Assembly: GCF_000378625.1 (NCBI RefSeq)
Contig: NZ_KB905176.1
Location: 2,887-66,886, forward strand
Reading direction: 5' to 3'
From: Colwellia piezophila ATCC BAA-637
Lineage (GTDB): Bacteria; Pseudomonadota; Gammaproteobacteria; Enterobacterales; Alteromonadaceae
Length of the DNA: 64,000 nucleotides
The notes below the pieces were generated by a model. That model worked only from the letters and a program-made list of their open reading frames with translations. It made no database searches and was not told the DNA's origin. Positions 54,515 to 63,469 of this stretch are shown in pieces; the stretch's first letter is position 1, and each line of letters opens with the position of its first letter. The position numbers and the translations under genes are program-made.

Positions 54515-56857
54515 TTAAGCCGCTTCAATCGATTTTTTAATCGGTGTTTCAACTACTTCATCCACGCTTTGTGTCGCTTTTTCCTTATCAAGCAACATAA
54601 GTAATGGTGGCAGGAATAAGAAATCAACGATAAGTGCGATAAAGATGGTCAATGCTGTTAGGAAGCCCATATCAGCATTCATTTTAAATGATGATTGTGC
54701 CAAGACAGTAAAGCCGGCTACGAGTACAAAAGTAGTGATCCATAGTGCGCGTCCGACATTATCAAAGGCATAGTGCACCGCTTCTTTCGGGTTGGCATTT
54801 TTATCACGTCTGGCATGAAGGTACTTACTTAAAAAGTGCACGGTATCATCAACAACAATGCCTAACGTCATACCAATAACAACCGATAAACCAAGGCCTA
54901 CTTGTCCACTATATAATCCCCAAATACCAAAACCTATCGCCGCCGGTGCTAAGTTAGGTAATAAACTGATTAAACCAAAGCGCCAGCTTTTTAAGGCTAC
55001 ACCTAATAAAATTGAAATTAAGATGAGTGCCAGTGTGGTACCGATAAGCATGCTAATAATATTACGTTGGCCGATATGGGCAAACATTAAACTTGGGCTA
55101 GCAAAGTCAACTTCATACTGTGGCGCGTGTTGAGCAAACCAGGCAATCATCTCTCCTTCAATATGAATCAGCTCGTTGCTAGTCATATTTTTAAAGGTCA
55201 CCACGATTTTTGACGCTGATTTATCAACATCTAATTGGTTATTTAAATCTAAGCCGTAAGGTAGAGACATTTCATACAACAATAAATATTGCGCCGACAT
55301 CTCTTGGCTATCGGGTAATTTATACCAACTAGGATCATCAGCATGCATATTCTTATTGAGACGCTTTAAGGTATCGGTAATTGTATTAACATGATCCGTT
55401 TCAGGACGCTCACGTAACCAATCACTAAAGTCACTAACACTGCGTAAGTATTTCGGATCATTAATGCCGCTTGATTTACCGGTTTTTACCGAAATTTCAA
55501 CCACCATCATGCCCGATAAGTTATCTTGCATAAAATCAGTTGCCGCACGGTATGGCACGGTTTCATCGAAATACTTAACAAAATCATCATTAAGTTCATT
55601 GTTAGGAATGAACATGATTGAGGCGATAATAAGCACACTGGTTAAAGGTAATAAGACTTTACGTTTGGCAATAACAAAGTCTGCCAATTTAGCCATAATG
55701 TCTTTTTTACCCTCACTCTGCACTTTAACGCGCACCGGTAATACCGTAAGTAATGCTGGGAAAATAGTAACCGAAAAAACAAAGGCCAACATCACGCCAA
55801 TAGCGACTAAATTCCCTAAGTCTCTAAAGGGTGGCGAGTCAGAAAAATTCATGCTTAAAAAGCCAATCGCGGTGGTAATACTGGTTAAGAAAATAGGTTG
55901 TAAGTTGATTTTGATACTACGGGCAATGGCGGTACGTTTATCAGCGCCTTGTCGCATTTCATAAAACATAGAGGTGAGTATGTGAATACAATCGGCTACC
56001 GCTAAGGTCAATATCATCGTTGGCGCTGATGATGATGGCCCAGTCAAATAAAAGCCTAACCAACCGGCAAGCCCCATGGTAGTAACAATACTCATAATAA
56101 TAACAAGTACCGTGGCGATAGTACCGGTGATAGTTCTTAGCAATAACCCTATGGTGATAATAACCACAAGAAACATTAACGGAATAAGTGTTGTACCATC
56201 ATTAATTGAAGCTTCACCAAAGGAAGTGTTCATCATAATCATGCCCGACAGATACACGTCTACTTCAGGGTGATCTGCTAAAAACTGTGCTTTAATAGCA
56301 CGGACACTCGCCGCAACTTCGGGTGTTTCCGCCATAGGGTCAACGCCCGGCAATTGCACGGTAACGTTAACAACTGAAACATGACCTGTTTTAGAGATTA
56401 TTTTATTAACCAGTAAAGGTTCGCTAATGGCAATATTCTTGATTTTATCAAGCTTGTCATTGGTTAAGTTACCGGTAGACATAACAAGATCTTCAACGAT
56501 CATGTCGTCTTCTTCAGCGTAGGTATATTGAAAATTAGTGACTGAATCAACCCGTGTTGAATAAGGTACTTGCCAACTTTCTTTAGTTAATGCTTTTAGT
56601 GCCGCCAAATGCTCTGCGGTAAAAACATTGCCGTCTTTTGGTACCACGACAAAAGAAACATTATCGCTTTTGGCATAGACTTTTTGCATTGACTCAAAAG
56701 CCGTTAACTGTGGGTTTTCTTCACTAAAGAATACTCGGTAGTCACTTTTGAATTCTAACTTTTGTGCCCCCATTCCCGCTATTATCGCGAAGGTAATACA
56801 CACAAGTATCACCCAAAATGGATTTTTACCAACAAAATTATAGAGTTTGTCTCTCAT
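54515..56857 (-). CDS. RND/MMPL superfamily exporter permease
   Basis: This is a 780-residue inner-membrane protein with about twelve membrane helices in two six-helix repeats. Each repeat begins with one helix, has a large periplasmic loop (about 35-205 and 425-600), then five clustered helices. The sterol-sensing-like pattern with DCIHIL and DDTVHF in the second repeats marks the MMPL/HpnN-like branch. It is likely to move a lipid or hydrophobic compound from the inner membrane, using proton force. It is the first gene of its operon and has its own operator (56911). Substrate unknown. Confidence 0.88.
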   Translation of the reverse strand: MRDKLYNFVGKNPFWVILVCITFAIIAGMGAQKLEFKSDYRVFFSEENPQLTAFESMQKVYAKSDNVSFVVVPKDGNVFTAEHLAALKALTKESWQVPYSTRVDSVTNFQYTYAEEDDMIVEDLVMSTGNLTNDKLDKIKNIAISEPLLVNKIISKTGHVSVVNVTVQLPGVDPMAETPEVAASVRAIKAQFLADHPEVDVYLSGMIMMNTSFGEASINDGTTLIPLMFLVVIITIGLLLRTITGTIATVLVIIMSIVTTMGLAGWLGFYLTGPSSSAPTMILTLAVADCIHILTSMFYEMRQGADKRTAIARSIKINLQPIFLTSITTAIGFLSMNFSDSPPFRDLGNLVAIGVMLAFVFSVTIFPALLTVLPVRVKVQSEGKKDIMAKLADFVIAKRKVLLPLTSVLIIASIMFIPNNELNDDFVKYFDETVPYRAATDFMQDNLSGMMVVEISVKTGKSSGINDPKYLRSVSDFSDWLRERPETDHVNTITDTLKRLNKNMHADDPSWYKLPDSQEMSAQYLLLYEMSLPYGLDLNNQLDVDKSASKIVVTFKNMTSNELIHIEGEMIAWFAQHAPQYEVDFASPSLMFAHIGQRNIISMLIGTTLALILISILLGVALKSWRFGLISLLPNLAPAAIGFGIWGLYSGQVGLGLSVVIGMTLGIVVDDTVHFLSKYLHARRDKNANPKEAVHYAFDNVGRALWITTFVLVAGFTVLAQSSFKMNADMGFLTALTIFIALIVDFLFLPPLLMLLDKEKATQSVDEVVETPIKKSIEAA

Positions 56858-56910
56858 GGTTAAGCTCCTTATATTCTTAAATTTTCTTAATTAAATAAGT
56901 ATTTTTTAGA

Positions 56911-56923
56911 TGACGAATCGTCA
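56911..56923. promoter_or_regulatory. TetR-type operator upstream of the RND permease gene
   Basis: TGACGAATCGTCA is a 6-1-6 palindrome identical to two operators in front of the tetR gene at 57822 and 57836. It sits 54 bp before the permease ATG. Confidence 0.85.
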
Positions 56924-56934
56924 CCTTACAGTTC

Positions 56935-56958
56935 AAAAAAATGCGGTGATGCACCGCA
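56935..56958 (-). terminator. Terminator of the tetR gene
   Basis: On the minus strand TGCGGTG, loop CAT, CACCGCA is followed by a run of seven T. It separates the tetR transcript from the RND operon, which therefore needs its own promoter. Confidence 0.88.
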
Positions 56959-57033
56959 CAAAATTCGTATTAATTTTCCTAACAAATATTGGCTAAAGAA
57001 CTACTTGCTAAAGAAAGAGTCGCTAAAGCGAGG

Positions 57034-57801
57034 TTAGCTAAAACTATCAAAGTTTAGCTCACGCCCTTTTGCCTTAATTTTTGCTAATTCTTCAGGAAAT
57101 AATTCAGCTAAAGCAATTTTCAACTCCGCGCAATGGCTGCTATCTTTACTTAAAGGCTGCCAACCCATGCCGTCATAAAGCAAATTACTAAGGTTAAATA
57201 GCTCACGTTCAACAATCAAACTGGTTCTACCGCTACACTGTTCAACTTCGCCAGACAGTAGCGTAATAGCACCATAGGCCATCGACCAGTTGCTAAAGCA
57301 TAATTGCTGTATATCCATATTCAAAGGCAGTGCTAGATTGCCATCGTTTAGGCCATCTTCGACAATGCCGTGAATTGAAGTCATTAATTTAACTTCTAAT
57401 CGTTCACCCTCATTAATATGCTTTTCACTTGATTTACCTACGACATTAGGCGATTTAGCGCATAGCACAGTTTGAAACAATGCTGGGTATAACATTGCAT
57501 AAAGCAGATAGGAAAAATTTAATAACAACATGCGAGAGCGCGCACAACCTTTAAATTGATAGGCGCGATAAAATAAATCGGCTAGTAGACCAATGGCATG
57601 ATTACTGATAGCTAACAATAAATCTTCTTTACCAATAAAGTGTTTATAGACAGTACCTTTTGAAAAAGGCACTTGGGCAACGACTTTATCCATGGTCAGA
57701 TTTTCGATACCATTTTGTTGAATCAACAGCACTGCTGAGCTGATTATTTGCAACTCTCTTGCTTTAAGTGCCGCTTCATCGAGTAACTTAGGTGGTGTCA
57801 T
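57034..57801 (-). CDS. TetR-family repressor
   Basis: This is a 255-residue regulator with an N-terminal helix-turn-helix at about 15-62 (LTMDKVVAQVPFSKGTVYKHF, the TetR recognition pattern). The remainder is a helical ligand domain, somewhat long for the family. It lies upstream of the RND operon and is flanked by identical operators, so it most likely represses both itself and the exporter. The ligand is unknown, but is probably a substrate of the exporter or a lipid. Confidence 0.92.
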   Translation of the reverse strand: MTPPKLLDEAALKARELQIISSAVLLIQQNGIENLTMDKVVAQVPFSKGTVYKHFIGKEDLLLAISNHAIGLLADLFYRAYQFKGCARSRMLLLNFSYLLYAMLYPALFQTVLCAKSPNVVGKSSEKHINEGERLEVKLMTSIHGIVEDGLNDGNLALPLNMDIQQLCFSNWSMAYGAITLLSGEVEQCSGRTSLIVERELFNLSNLLYDGMGWQPLSKDSSHCAELKIALAELFPEELAKIKAKGRELNFDSFS

Positions 57802-57821
57802 AGGGCCTACTATTTAATATG

Positions 57822-57848
57822 TGACGAATCGTCACTGACGAATCGTCA
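57822..57848. promoter_or_regulatory. Tandem TetR-type operators in front of tetR
   Basis: Two perfect copies of TGACGAATCGTCA lie at 57822-57834 and 57836-57848, centres 14 bp apart. The second abuts the -10 box at 57848, so bound repressor would block polymerase. Confidence 0.88.
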
Positions 57849-57875
57849 TAATACGCCCAATGTAATTATTGTCAA
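57848..57875 (-). promoter_or_regulatory. Sigma70 promoter of tetR
   Basis: On the minus strand a consensus -35 TTGACA (57870-57875) and -10 TATTAT (57848-57853) are 16 bp apart. Its start region is covered by the two operators. Confidence 0.85.
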
Positions 57876-58202
57876 CGAATTTGTAACTAAAGTGTACGTG
57901 TGAATTTTCTTTCATCGCCATAATATGTGTCACGAGTGATTTATGAAAAACACTTTCTGAACTACAAACTATTTAGTCGTATCTAGGAGTCAACTTTTAC
58001 CACTAAGGAAACATTGGCACTAGGTTAGGATTAGTGCCAAAAATCAAACGGCTTGGGGTAGTCTGTTTATGATCACTGCTACCACAAAGAAGACGTTATA
58101 TTTTGAGTTCATCAACGTCAACTGTGACCTAAAACAGTCGTTTACTTACCAATCACTCTATTGATATTAGCTAACTTATTTACTGCTAAATAAGAGTTAA
58201 TA
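57876..58202. other. Intergenic region with one hairpin
   Basis: No gene is visible in these 327 nt. A perfect 9-bp stem, TTGGCACTA/TAGTGCCAA, with a 9-base loop lies at 58014-58040; on the plus strand it is followed by AAAATC, on the minus strand by no T-run, so it is not a convincing terminator. Confidence 0.5.
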
Positions 58203-61200
58203 TTAAGACCATAAAAGGCTTTCGTGATCTGGCAACGATGTTAAAACTTTAACTTTTCCTGACTTTACATCTTGTTCCAAACTGCCTGTACGAACTTCAT
58301 TAATATCAACTTCATAACCAATAGAATCAATGCCTACCCAAGCATTTCTAGCAGATCTTTTAGCTGCATATAAACAGCAATCGGTAAGTTCTACAACTTC
58401 TGTCCAAGAAGTTATCTTATGATGGTTCTTAGGGTGGTAAGTAAAACCAATAGAGCAAGTTACAGATAAAGTATTGCAGTCAGTAATTTTAAATTTATAT
58501 TCTTCTACTGATTTTCTTAATCTTTCTGCCAGCATTGAGGCTCTTTCTTTTGGTATAAACCTAGAAACGACTAGAAACTCTTCTCCTCCCCATCTAACAA
58601 GGTAGTCTGTTGTTCTAAATACTTGGTTTAATAGTAAGGCAAAATCTTTAAGAACTAAATCACCTGCTGCATGACCATAGGTATCATTAATGCGTTTGAA
58701 ATAATCAATATCTATCATGAAATAAATTAGATCTTCTGGGGAACGTCTATTCTCGGTCACACTTCGGCGACTTATTAATTCAATATCTACCCCAATATTA
58801 TTTTCAATAAACCGCCTATTTTTTAGCCCTGTGAGTTGGTCTGTAAAACTGAATTCTTTAAGCTGTTGATTTGCTTTTTCTAGCTGTTGAGTACGCTCTT
58901 CTACTCTTAATTCCAACTCTTTATTTAGCCTAATGGTGGACTCTACTTTAATTTTTTGATTATTGTGATATCTAGAGAAAAAGAACACCGTTAATAGGGT
59001 ATAAATCAAGTAAGCCCACCATGTTCTCCATGGAGCTGGTTGCACAATGATCTTTAACTTTGTTTCAAGAGAATTAAACCCTATAGATTTAACTGTAAAT
59101 ACATAACTTCCACTTGGTAACTTACCGTAACTGGCAATTCTTTCTCGGTAGTCAGATATTACCCACGTCTTATCGAAACCTTCCAATTTATATTCATATT
59201 TTTGCTTGTAAGGAAACGAATAATCTAAAGCAGCAAATTTTAATGTGAGTGAGTTTACGGTGTAATCAACGACTACTTCTTCCATTTTATTTTCTGATAT
59301 TGGAATGTTGTTATCAGGGGGGAACACTACAGGTAAACCTCTGGTAACCACTCTTTCTATTGGCATGGCATCAATTAACACATCTGTAATATGAAGGCTA
59401 ACTGCTGAAGGTTTTGCAATTAGCTCCCTAGGGGAAAACTCGGTAAAGCCGTTTGTAAATGGAAAAAATAAATTTCCATTGTTACTTTTATACGCCTTAC
59501 CTAATACAAATTGGATACTAGGAAGTCCATCAATATAGTTAAAATGGGTAGCTAATTTAGGCTCGTCTGATAGCTTAGTAACACCTTCTTCTGTACCAAA
59601 CCAAAGATTTCCTGAATTATCTTCTTCAATCGAATATATATTATTATTTAGCAATAAATTATCAGTGCTATATTCCGCTAAAATTTCAAATTTAGCATTT
59701 GTTTTTGTTAAACCACTTCCGTATGTACCAACCCAAATATTAGTATGTGTATCTTGATATATCTCAGTTATATCCTTTCCAAAGTTTTTAGCTAATAAGC
59801 TTTCGAACGCTGAAGTTTGAATAAGCTTATTTGTATTTAAGTCAAATAAAGCTAGACCATCATTATTTCTCATCCATAGCTTATTATTCACATCAATGAC
59901 CAAGTCTCGAGCAAGACCTAATTCAATTGGTGAATGGCGTTTAAAGGTATTATCCTCAATTCGAAATGAAAATAGGCCTAGATCTGTCCCTAACCATAGT
60001 CGACCAGAATTATCATTTACAATATTGGTTACTAATAAATCGTTTGTTTCGGTAGGTTTGAAAGCCTCAAGTTGATTGGTTCGAAGATTGTATAAGATAA
60101 GTCCGCTATCAGTACCAAGCCAATATGTATCATCTCCATCTCTCAATATTTCCCATATTTGAGATTCTTCAATATCAATTATGGGCGAAATAGTATTCGA
60201 ACTTTTGTTAAATAAGTTAAGCCCCTTAGAAGTTCCAATTAACAAGTTACCTTGCTTAGTTTCAGAAAAACTAATGATTACGTCGCTTTTGAGATTGTGA
60301 TTTGAATATGGGCGATTACGAATAAATGAGAACTCATTAAACAAAGGGTTTAGAATGCTTATCCCTGAACCATTTGTGCTAATCCAAAGGTTTTTCTGCT
60401 GATCGATAAACAAATGTCTGATTGAATTATCAACAAGTGAGGATTTATTTTCATTTCGTTGGTATATCTTTGAAATATGGGAGTTTGAATTAAAGTGAAT
60501 TAAGCCGTCTCCTTTAGTTCCTAACCAAAATCTGACACCATCCTCACTTGAGATAGATGTAATTTCTGGTTCAACAATTTTACCGTTAATGATTAACTTT
60601 ATAGACTCAAATATCCCCTGTTTTTTATCATATTTGACAAGACCTTCAGTTGTTCCTAATAGGAGGGTATTACCTTGGTTATACAGAGCCCACAGCCCAT
60701 CTTTTAGAAGTTTACGGTTTCCTGTTTTTTTATTTGAAAAAGAAACGATAGACTTAGAAGTAATATCAATACGATTCAAACCTTTATGAGTAGCAACCCA
60801 AATAAATCCACTCTGATCCTGTTTAATATCACTAATATATTTTGAACTTATTGAGTTGGGCTTCTCATCACTAGAGGTGTATCGATTGAATTTTCCATCA
60901 CCTTCATAACGGTTTAACCCTCCACCCATAGTAGCAATCCATAGTTGCTGTTTCTTATCAATAAACAAGCGCCAGACATAGTCATGACTTAGGGAAGTAT
61001 AGTTGTTATCATCATGTTTGAAATTCTTAAATTTTTCTGACTGTGGGTCAAAGTAATTAAGCCCTCCCATAGTTCCAATCCATAGATTGCCTAACTGATC
61101 TTCTACAATCGACGTAACGCTATTATGAGTAAGACCTTTGCTGTCAGGGGTAGCTTTAAATATTTTGAAATTATATCCATCATACCTAGCGAGTCCAACA

Positions 61201-61403
61201 GATGTACCAACCCAGATAAAGCCATTTTTAGCTTGCATTACAACTTGAACAGTATCATGCGGAAGGCCGTCAGCAACGTTTAAAATTTTGAAACGAAAAT
61301 TTTCGCTACTGGCAGCTGATGCCAACGAGTGCAATAAAAAAAATAAAGCAAAAAATAAAAATTTTATAGGCAAAACAACACCATGAATGTTTTCTATATC
61401 CAA
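58203..61403 (-). CDS. Membrane diguanylate cyclase with two-component-regulator-type propeller sensor
   Basis: This is a 1066-residue sensor. A signal/anchor segment (about 13-32) precedes a periplasmic beta-propeller made of repeats such as DQLGNLWIGTMGGLNYFD (about 35-650). A Y_Y_Y domain (about 690-775) and a membrane helix (about 785-800) follow, then a coiled coil and a GGDEF domain (about 855-1030). The active site is GGEEF near 938, and an intact I-site RTTD lies five residues upstream, so product inhibition is expected. It makes cyclic-di-GMP in response to an external signal. The first codon is TTG (no ATG is available), so the start is uncertain. Confidence 0.88.
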   Translation of the reverse strand: MDIENIHGVVLPIKFLFFALFFLLHSLASAASSENFRFKILNVADGLPHDTVQVVMQAKNGFIWVGTSVGLARYDGYNFKIFKATPDSKGLTHNSVTSIVEDQLGNLWIGTMGGLNYFDPQSEKFKNFKHDDNNYTSLSHDYVWRLFIDKKQQLWIATMGGGLNRYEGDGKFNRYTSSDEKPNSISSKYISDIKQDQSGFIWVATHKGLNRIDITSKSIVSFSNKKTGNRKLLKDGLWALYNQGNTLLLGTTEGLVKYDKKQGIFESIKLIINGKIVEPEITSISSEDGVRFWLGTKGDGLIHFNSNSHISKIYQRNENKSSLVDNSIRHLFIDQQKNLWISTNGSGISILNPLFNEFSFIRNRPYSNHNLKSDVIISFSETKQGNLLIGTSKGLNLFNKSSNTISPIIDIEESQIWEILRDGDDTYWLGTDSGLILYNLRTNQLEAFKPTETNDLLVTNIVNDNSGRLWLGTDLGLFSFRIEDNTFKRHSPIELGLARDLVIDVNNKLWMRNNDGLALFDLNTNKLIQTSAFESLLAKNFGKDITEIYQDTHTNIWVGTYGSGLTKTNAKFEILAEYSTDNLLLNNNIYSIEEDNSGNLWFGTEEGVTKLSDEPKLATHFNYIDGLPSIQFVLGKAYKSNNGNLFFPFTNGFTEFSPRELIAKPSAVSLHITDVLIDAMPIERVVTRGLPVVFPPDNNIPISENKMEEVVVDYTVNSLTLKFAALDYSFPYKQKYEYKLEGFDKTWVISDYRERIASYGKLPSGSYVFTVKSIGFNSLETKLKIIVQPAPWRTWWAYLIYTLLTVFFFSRYHNNQKIKVESTIRLNKELELRVEERTQQLEKANQQLKEFSFTDQLTGLKNRRFIENNIGVDIELISRRSVTENRRSPEDLIYFMIDIDYFKRINDTYGHAAGDLVLKDFALLLNQVFRTTDYLVRWGGEEFLVVSRFIPKERASMLAERLRKSVEEYKFKITDCNTLSVTCSIGFTYHPKNHHKITSWTEVVELTDCCLYAAKRSARNAWVGIDSIGYEVDINEVRTGSLEQDVKSGKVKVLTSLPDHESLLWS

Positions 61404-61783
61404 AAAGATAACTTAACATATTCTTTGGGTAGTTGTTGCTTAGTATCAAAACTTCTGAATTTTTTAAGCTAGATAAATTTAGAAGCTCTCACGTAAGATA
61501 ATGGTACAAAATACCTTTTTGAGAAGGCTTTCAAGTTTTGTAAATACCAAACTTAAAGCCGATAACCCTAATGTCTGGTCTAGTCGGAGTTGCTGTCGTA
61601 AGAGAAACAAGTTCTAGCGTCAACTATGCGCTTAGTTGACATGCCGTAGTGGGGGATCTTAACGACAACTGATAGCCAAAAGCCGACATTAGATGAGGGC
61701 TGGTCTTTAGGTCAACTGCTCGCTAAAAGAAGACATCATGCATCTACAAGTGATGTCTTGTGGCTACAGTTATTTCTAACATG
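61404..61783. other. Intergenic region with hairpins
   Basis: No gene is visible in these 380 nt. A perfect 8-bp hairpin GTCAACTA-TGCGCT-TAGTTGAC lies at 61619-61640. A 9-bp stem AAGACATCA/TGATGTCTT at 61730-61759 is listed separately as a likely terminator. The rest shows no clear promoter. Confidence 0.5.
61724..61759 (-). terminator. Possible terminator of the EAL gene
   Basis: On the minus strand AAGACATCA pairs with TGATGTCTT around a 12-base loop and is followed by CTTTT. It lies about 25 nt after the EAL gene stop. The T-run is short. Confidence 0.5.
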
Positions 61784-63331
61784 CTATTCATAACCAAATT
61801 TATAATCACTGTTACAGATTAAATAATTTTTAAACTCTTTCAGCGGTAAAGCTTTCGAATAATACCAGCCTTGTCCAAATTCAATATCCATTTTTAATAA
61901 CTCGTCCACTTGTAATCTATTTTCAATCCCCTCAGCAATAACAGTAGCTTCAAGGTTATCAGCTATTGAAACAATATAAGGTATTAAGGTAGATCTAATA
62001 GAGCCTGTTTCAACTTCATCTACAAAAGATTTATCAATTTTTAAGGTGTCAATATCTAACAGTTTTAACTGAGATAAATTAGAGTAACCTGTACCAAAGT
62101 CATCAATGGATATTTTTATGCGGCTTTTTGAAAGCGTTTCTAATGTATTACCTATTTTATTAAAATGTAGCTCTTCGTCTTCCGTTACCTCAAAGAAAAT
62201 TTGAAGATTAGATGTTACATCTTTTAACAGTTCAATTCCTTTAAGGATATTACCGTTATTTATATCTTTTGGAAAAACATTAATGGATAGGTAAAATGGC
62301 GTGTCATCAGCTTGAATATCTTTAAAATCATCAATTGCTTGTAAGATAAGAGTCTCAGTCATCTGCCAAGACATGTCTAATTCACTAACAACTGAAATAA
62401 ATTGGTCAGGGTAAAGAGGACCTATATTATCTTCAAATCGAGCAAGCAGTTCACAACCAATGACTTTATCTGTTTTCAATTCAACAATAGCTTGATAATG
62501 TGGCTTAATACACTTGAATGATAAACCTAATTTGACTCTCCGTTTAGTACTATAAATGTAACTATAAATCCATCCATAAACATGTAAAGCGGTAATCCCT
62601 GAAATTAAAGATATTAAAATTAAAATCAATAAAATAAGTACAGTTTGAAATTCCGAAAAATTTTTATGATGAACAGCTACACATACTCCTCCTTTAGGTC
62701 CGCAAAATTCCAGAGAGTGTGATAATAATCCTGTACTAAAGTATTGTTTACTACTTGTTGCCTTATGTTGAAAAACCCCACTTTTTCCATAAAGATGAGT
62801 TATCTCATCACCTTTCTTTGCTAACACTTCATATTCTTTAAACTTTAAGTGTTCATTTAAAATACTTTTAATTGACATCGCTACATTGTAATTCCCTTTA
62901 TGGATAACAATACCTTGAATTGTCATATCAAAAGTTATCAATTTATGATCGAACCAAAACTTATGCCCTTCAAACATATAGTCATGCATAGATTCCTTTA
63001 TTGGTTTTTCTAATATTCCTACTCCAGTTGTACAAATTAGCAAGTCGTTTTTAAAGAAACCAATGTCCTTAATATCATTAGATTGAAATTGATATTTACG
63101 CATTTTTAATAAGTTTTCATCGGAGCAATTAGAAAAATCTTGCTTGTTTAATAAATCTATAACGCTAAATGCTTGCCTACTGGCATCCAATAAATCTATA
63201 AATATATTTTGACCCTGTTCGGAAAGCTGATTTTTTAAAGTGTAGGAATATATGTAAAAAATGATGGTTAAACTAATAAGCATTCCACTTATAAACGCTA
63301 AAAGCTTTGCAATTGAATTCAGTTTTATCAT
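61784..63331 (-). CDS. Cyclic-di-GMP phosphodiesterase (EAL) with CSS-motif periplasmic sensor
   Basis: This is a 515-residue protein with an N-terminal membrane helix (about 8-30), a periplasmic CSS-motif domain (about 35-230; NCSDENLLKM and LLICTTGVG hold the paired Cys), a second helix (about 232-255) and an EAL domain (about 265-505). The signature is ELL (E294), with metal and catalytic residues kept: SINV, FEVTEDEE, DDFGTGYS, LKIDKSFV, AEGIE. It should degrade cyclic-di-GMP to pGpG; in the family, periplasmic redox state controls activity through the Cys pair. It follows the partial GGDEF gene on the same strand. Confidence 0.9.
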   Translation of the reverse strand: MIKLNSIAKLLAFISGMLISLTIIFYIYSYTLKNQLSEQGQNIFIDLLDASRQAFSVIDLLNKQDFSNCSDENLLKMRKYQFQSNDIKDIGFFKNDLLICTTGVGILEKPIKESMHDYMFEGHKFWFDHKLITFDMTIQGIVIHKGNYNVAMSIKSILNEHLKFKEYEVLAKKGDEITHLYGKSGVFQHKATSSKQYFSTGLLSHSLEFCGPKGGVCVAVHHKNFSEFQTVLILLILILISLISGITALHVYGWIYSYIYSTKRRVKLGLSFKCIKPHYQAIVELKTDKVIGCELLARFEDNIGPLYPDQFISVVSELDMSWQMTETLILQAIDDFKDIQADDTPFYLSINVFPKDINNGNILKGIELLKDVTSNLQIFFEVTEDEELHFNKIGNTLETLSKSRIKISIDDFGTGYSNLSQLKLLDIDTLKIDKSFVDEVETGSIRSTLIPYIVSIADNLEATVIAEGIENRLQVDELLKMDIEFGQGWYYSKALPLKEFKNYLICNSDYKFGYE

Positions 63332-63469
63332 ATAAGCAACCTTCTTATAATTTATAGCGTAATAATGGGAAATTAAATCAGGGGATCTGTGTCAAGTTAT
63401 TTTTAATGCGATTACCCTACCAGTGTGACTGAATTTACTTGACCAGGTCACACTTTGTTATTAGGATAA

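Noticed and set aside
58014-58040. A terminator for the tetR or cyclase genes at the 9-bp hairpin.
   Set aside because: There is no T-run on the minus strand, it is upstream of tetR rather than after it, and it lies upstream of neither gene's end in the right direction.
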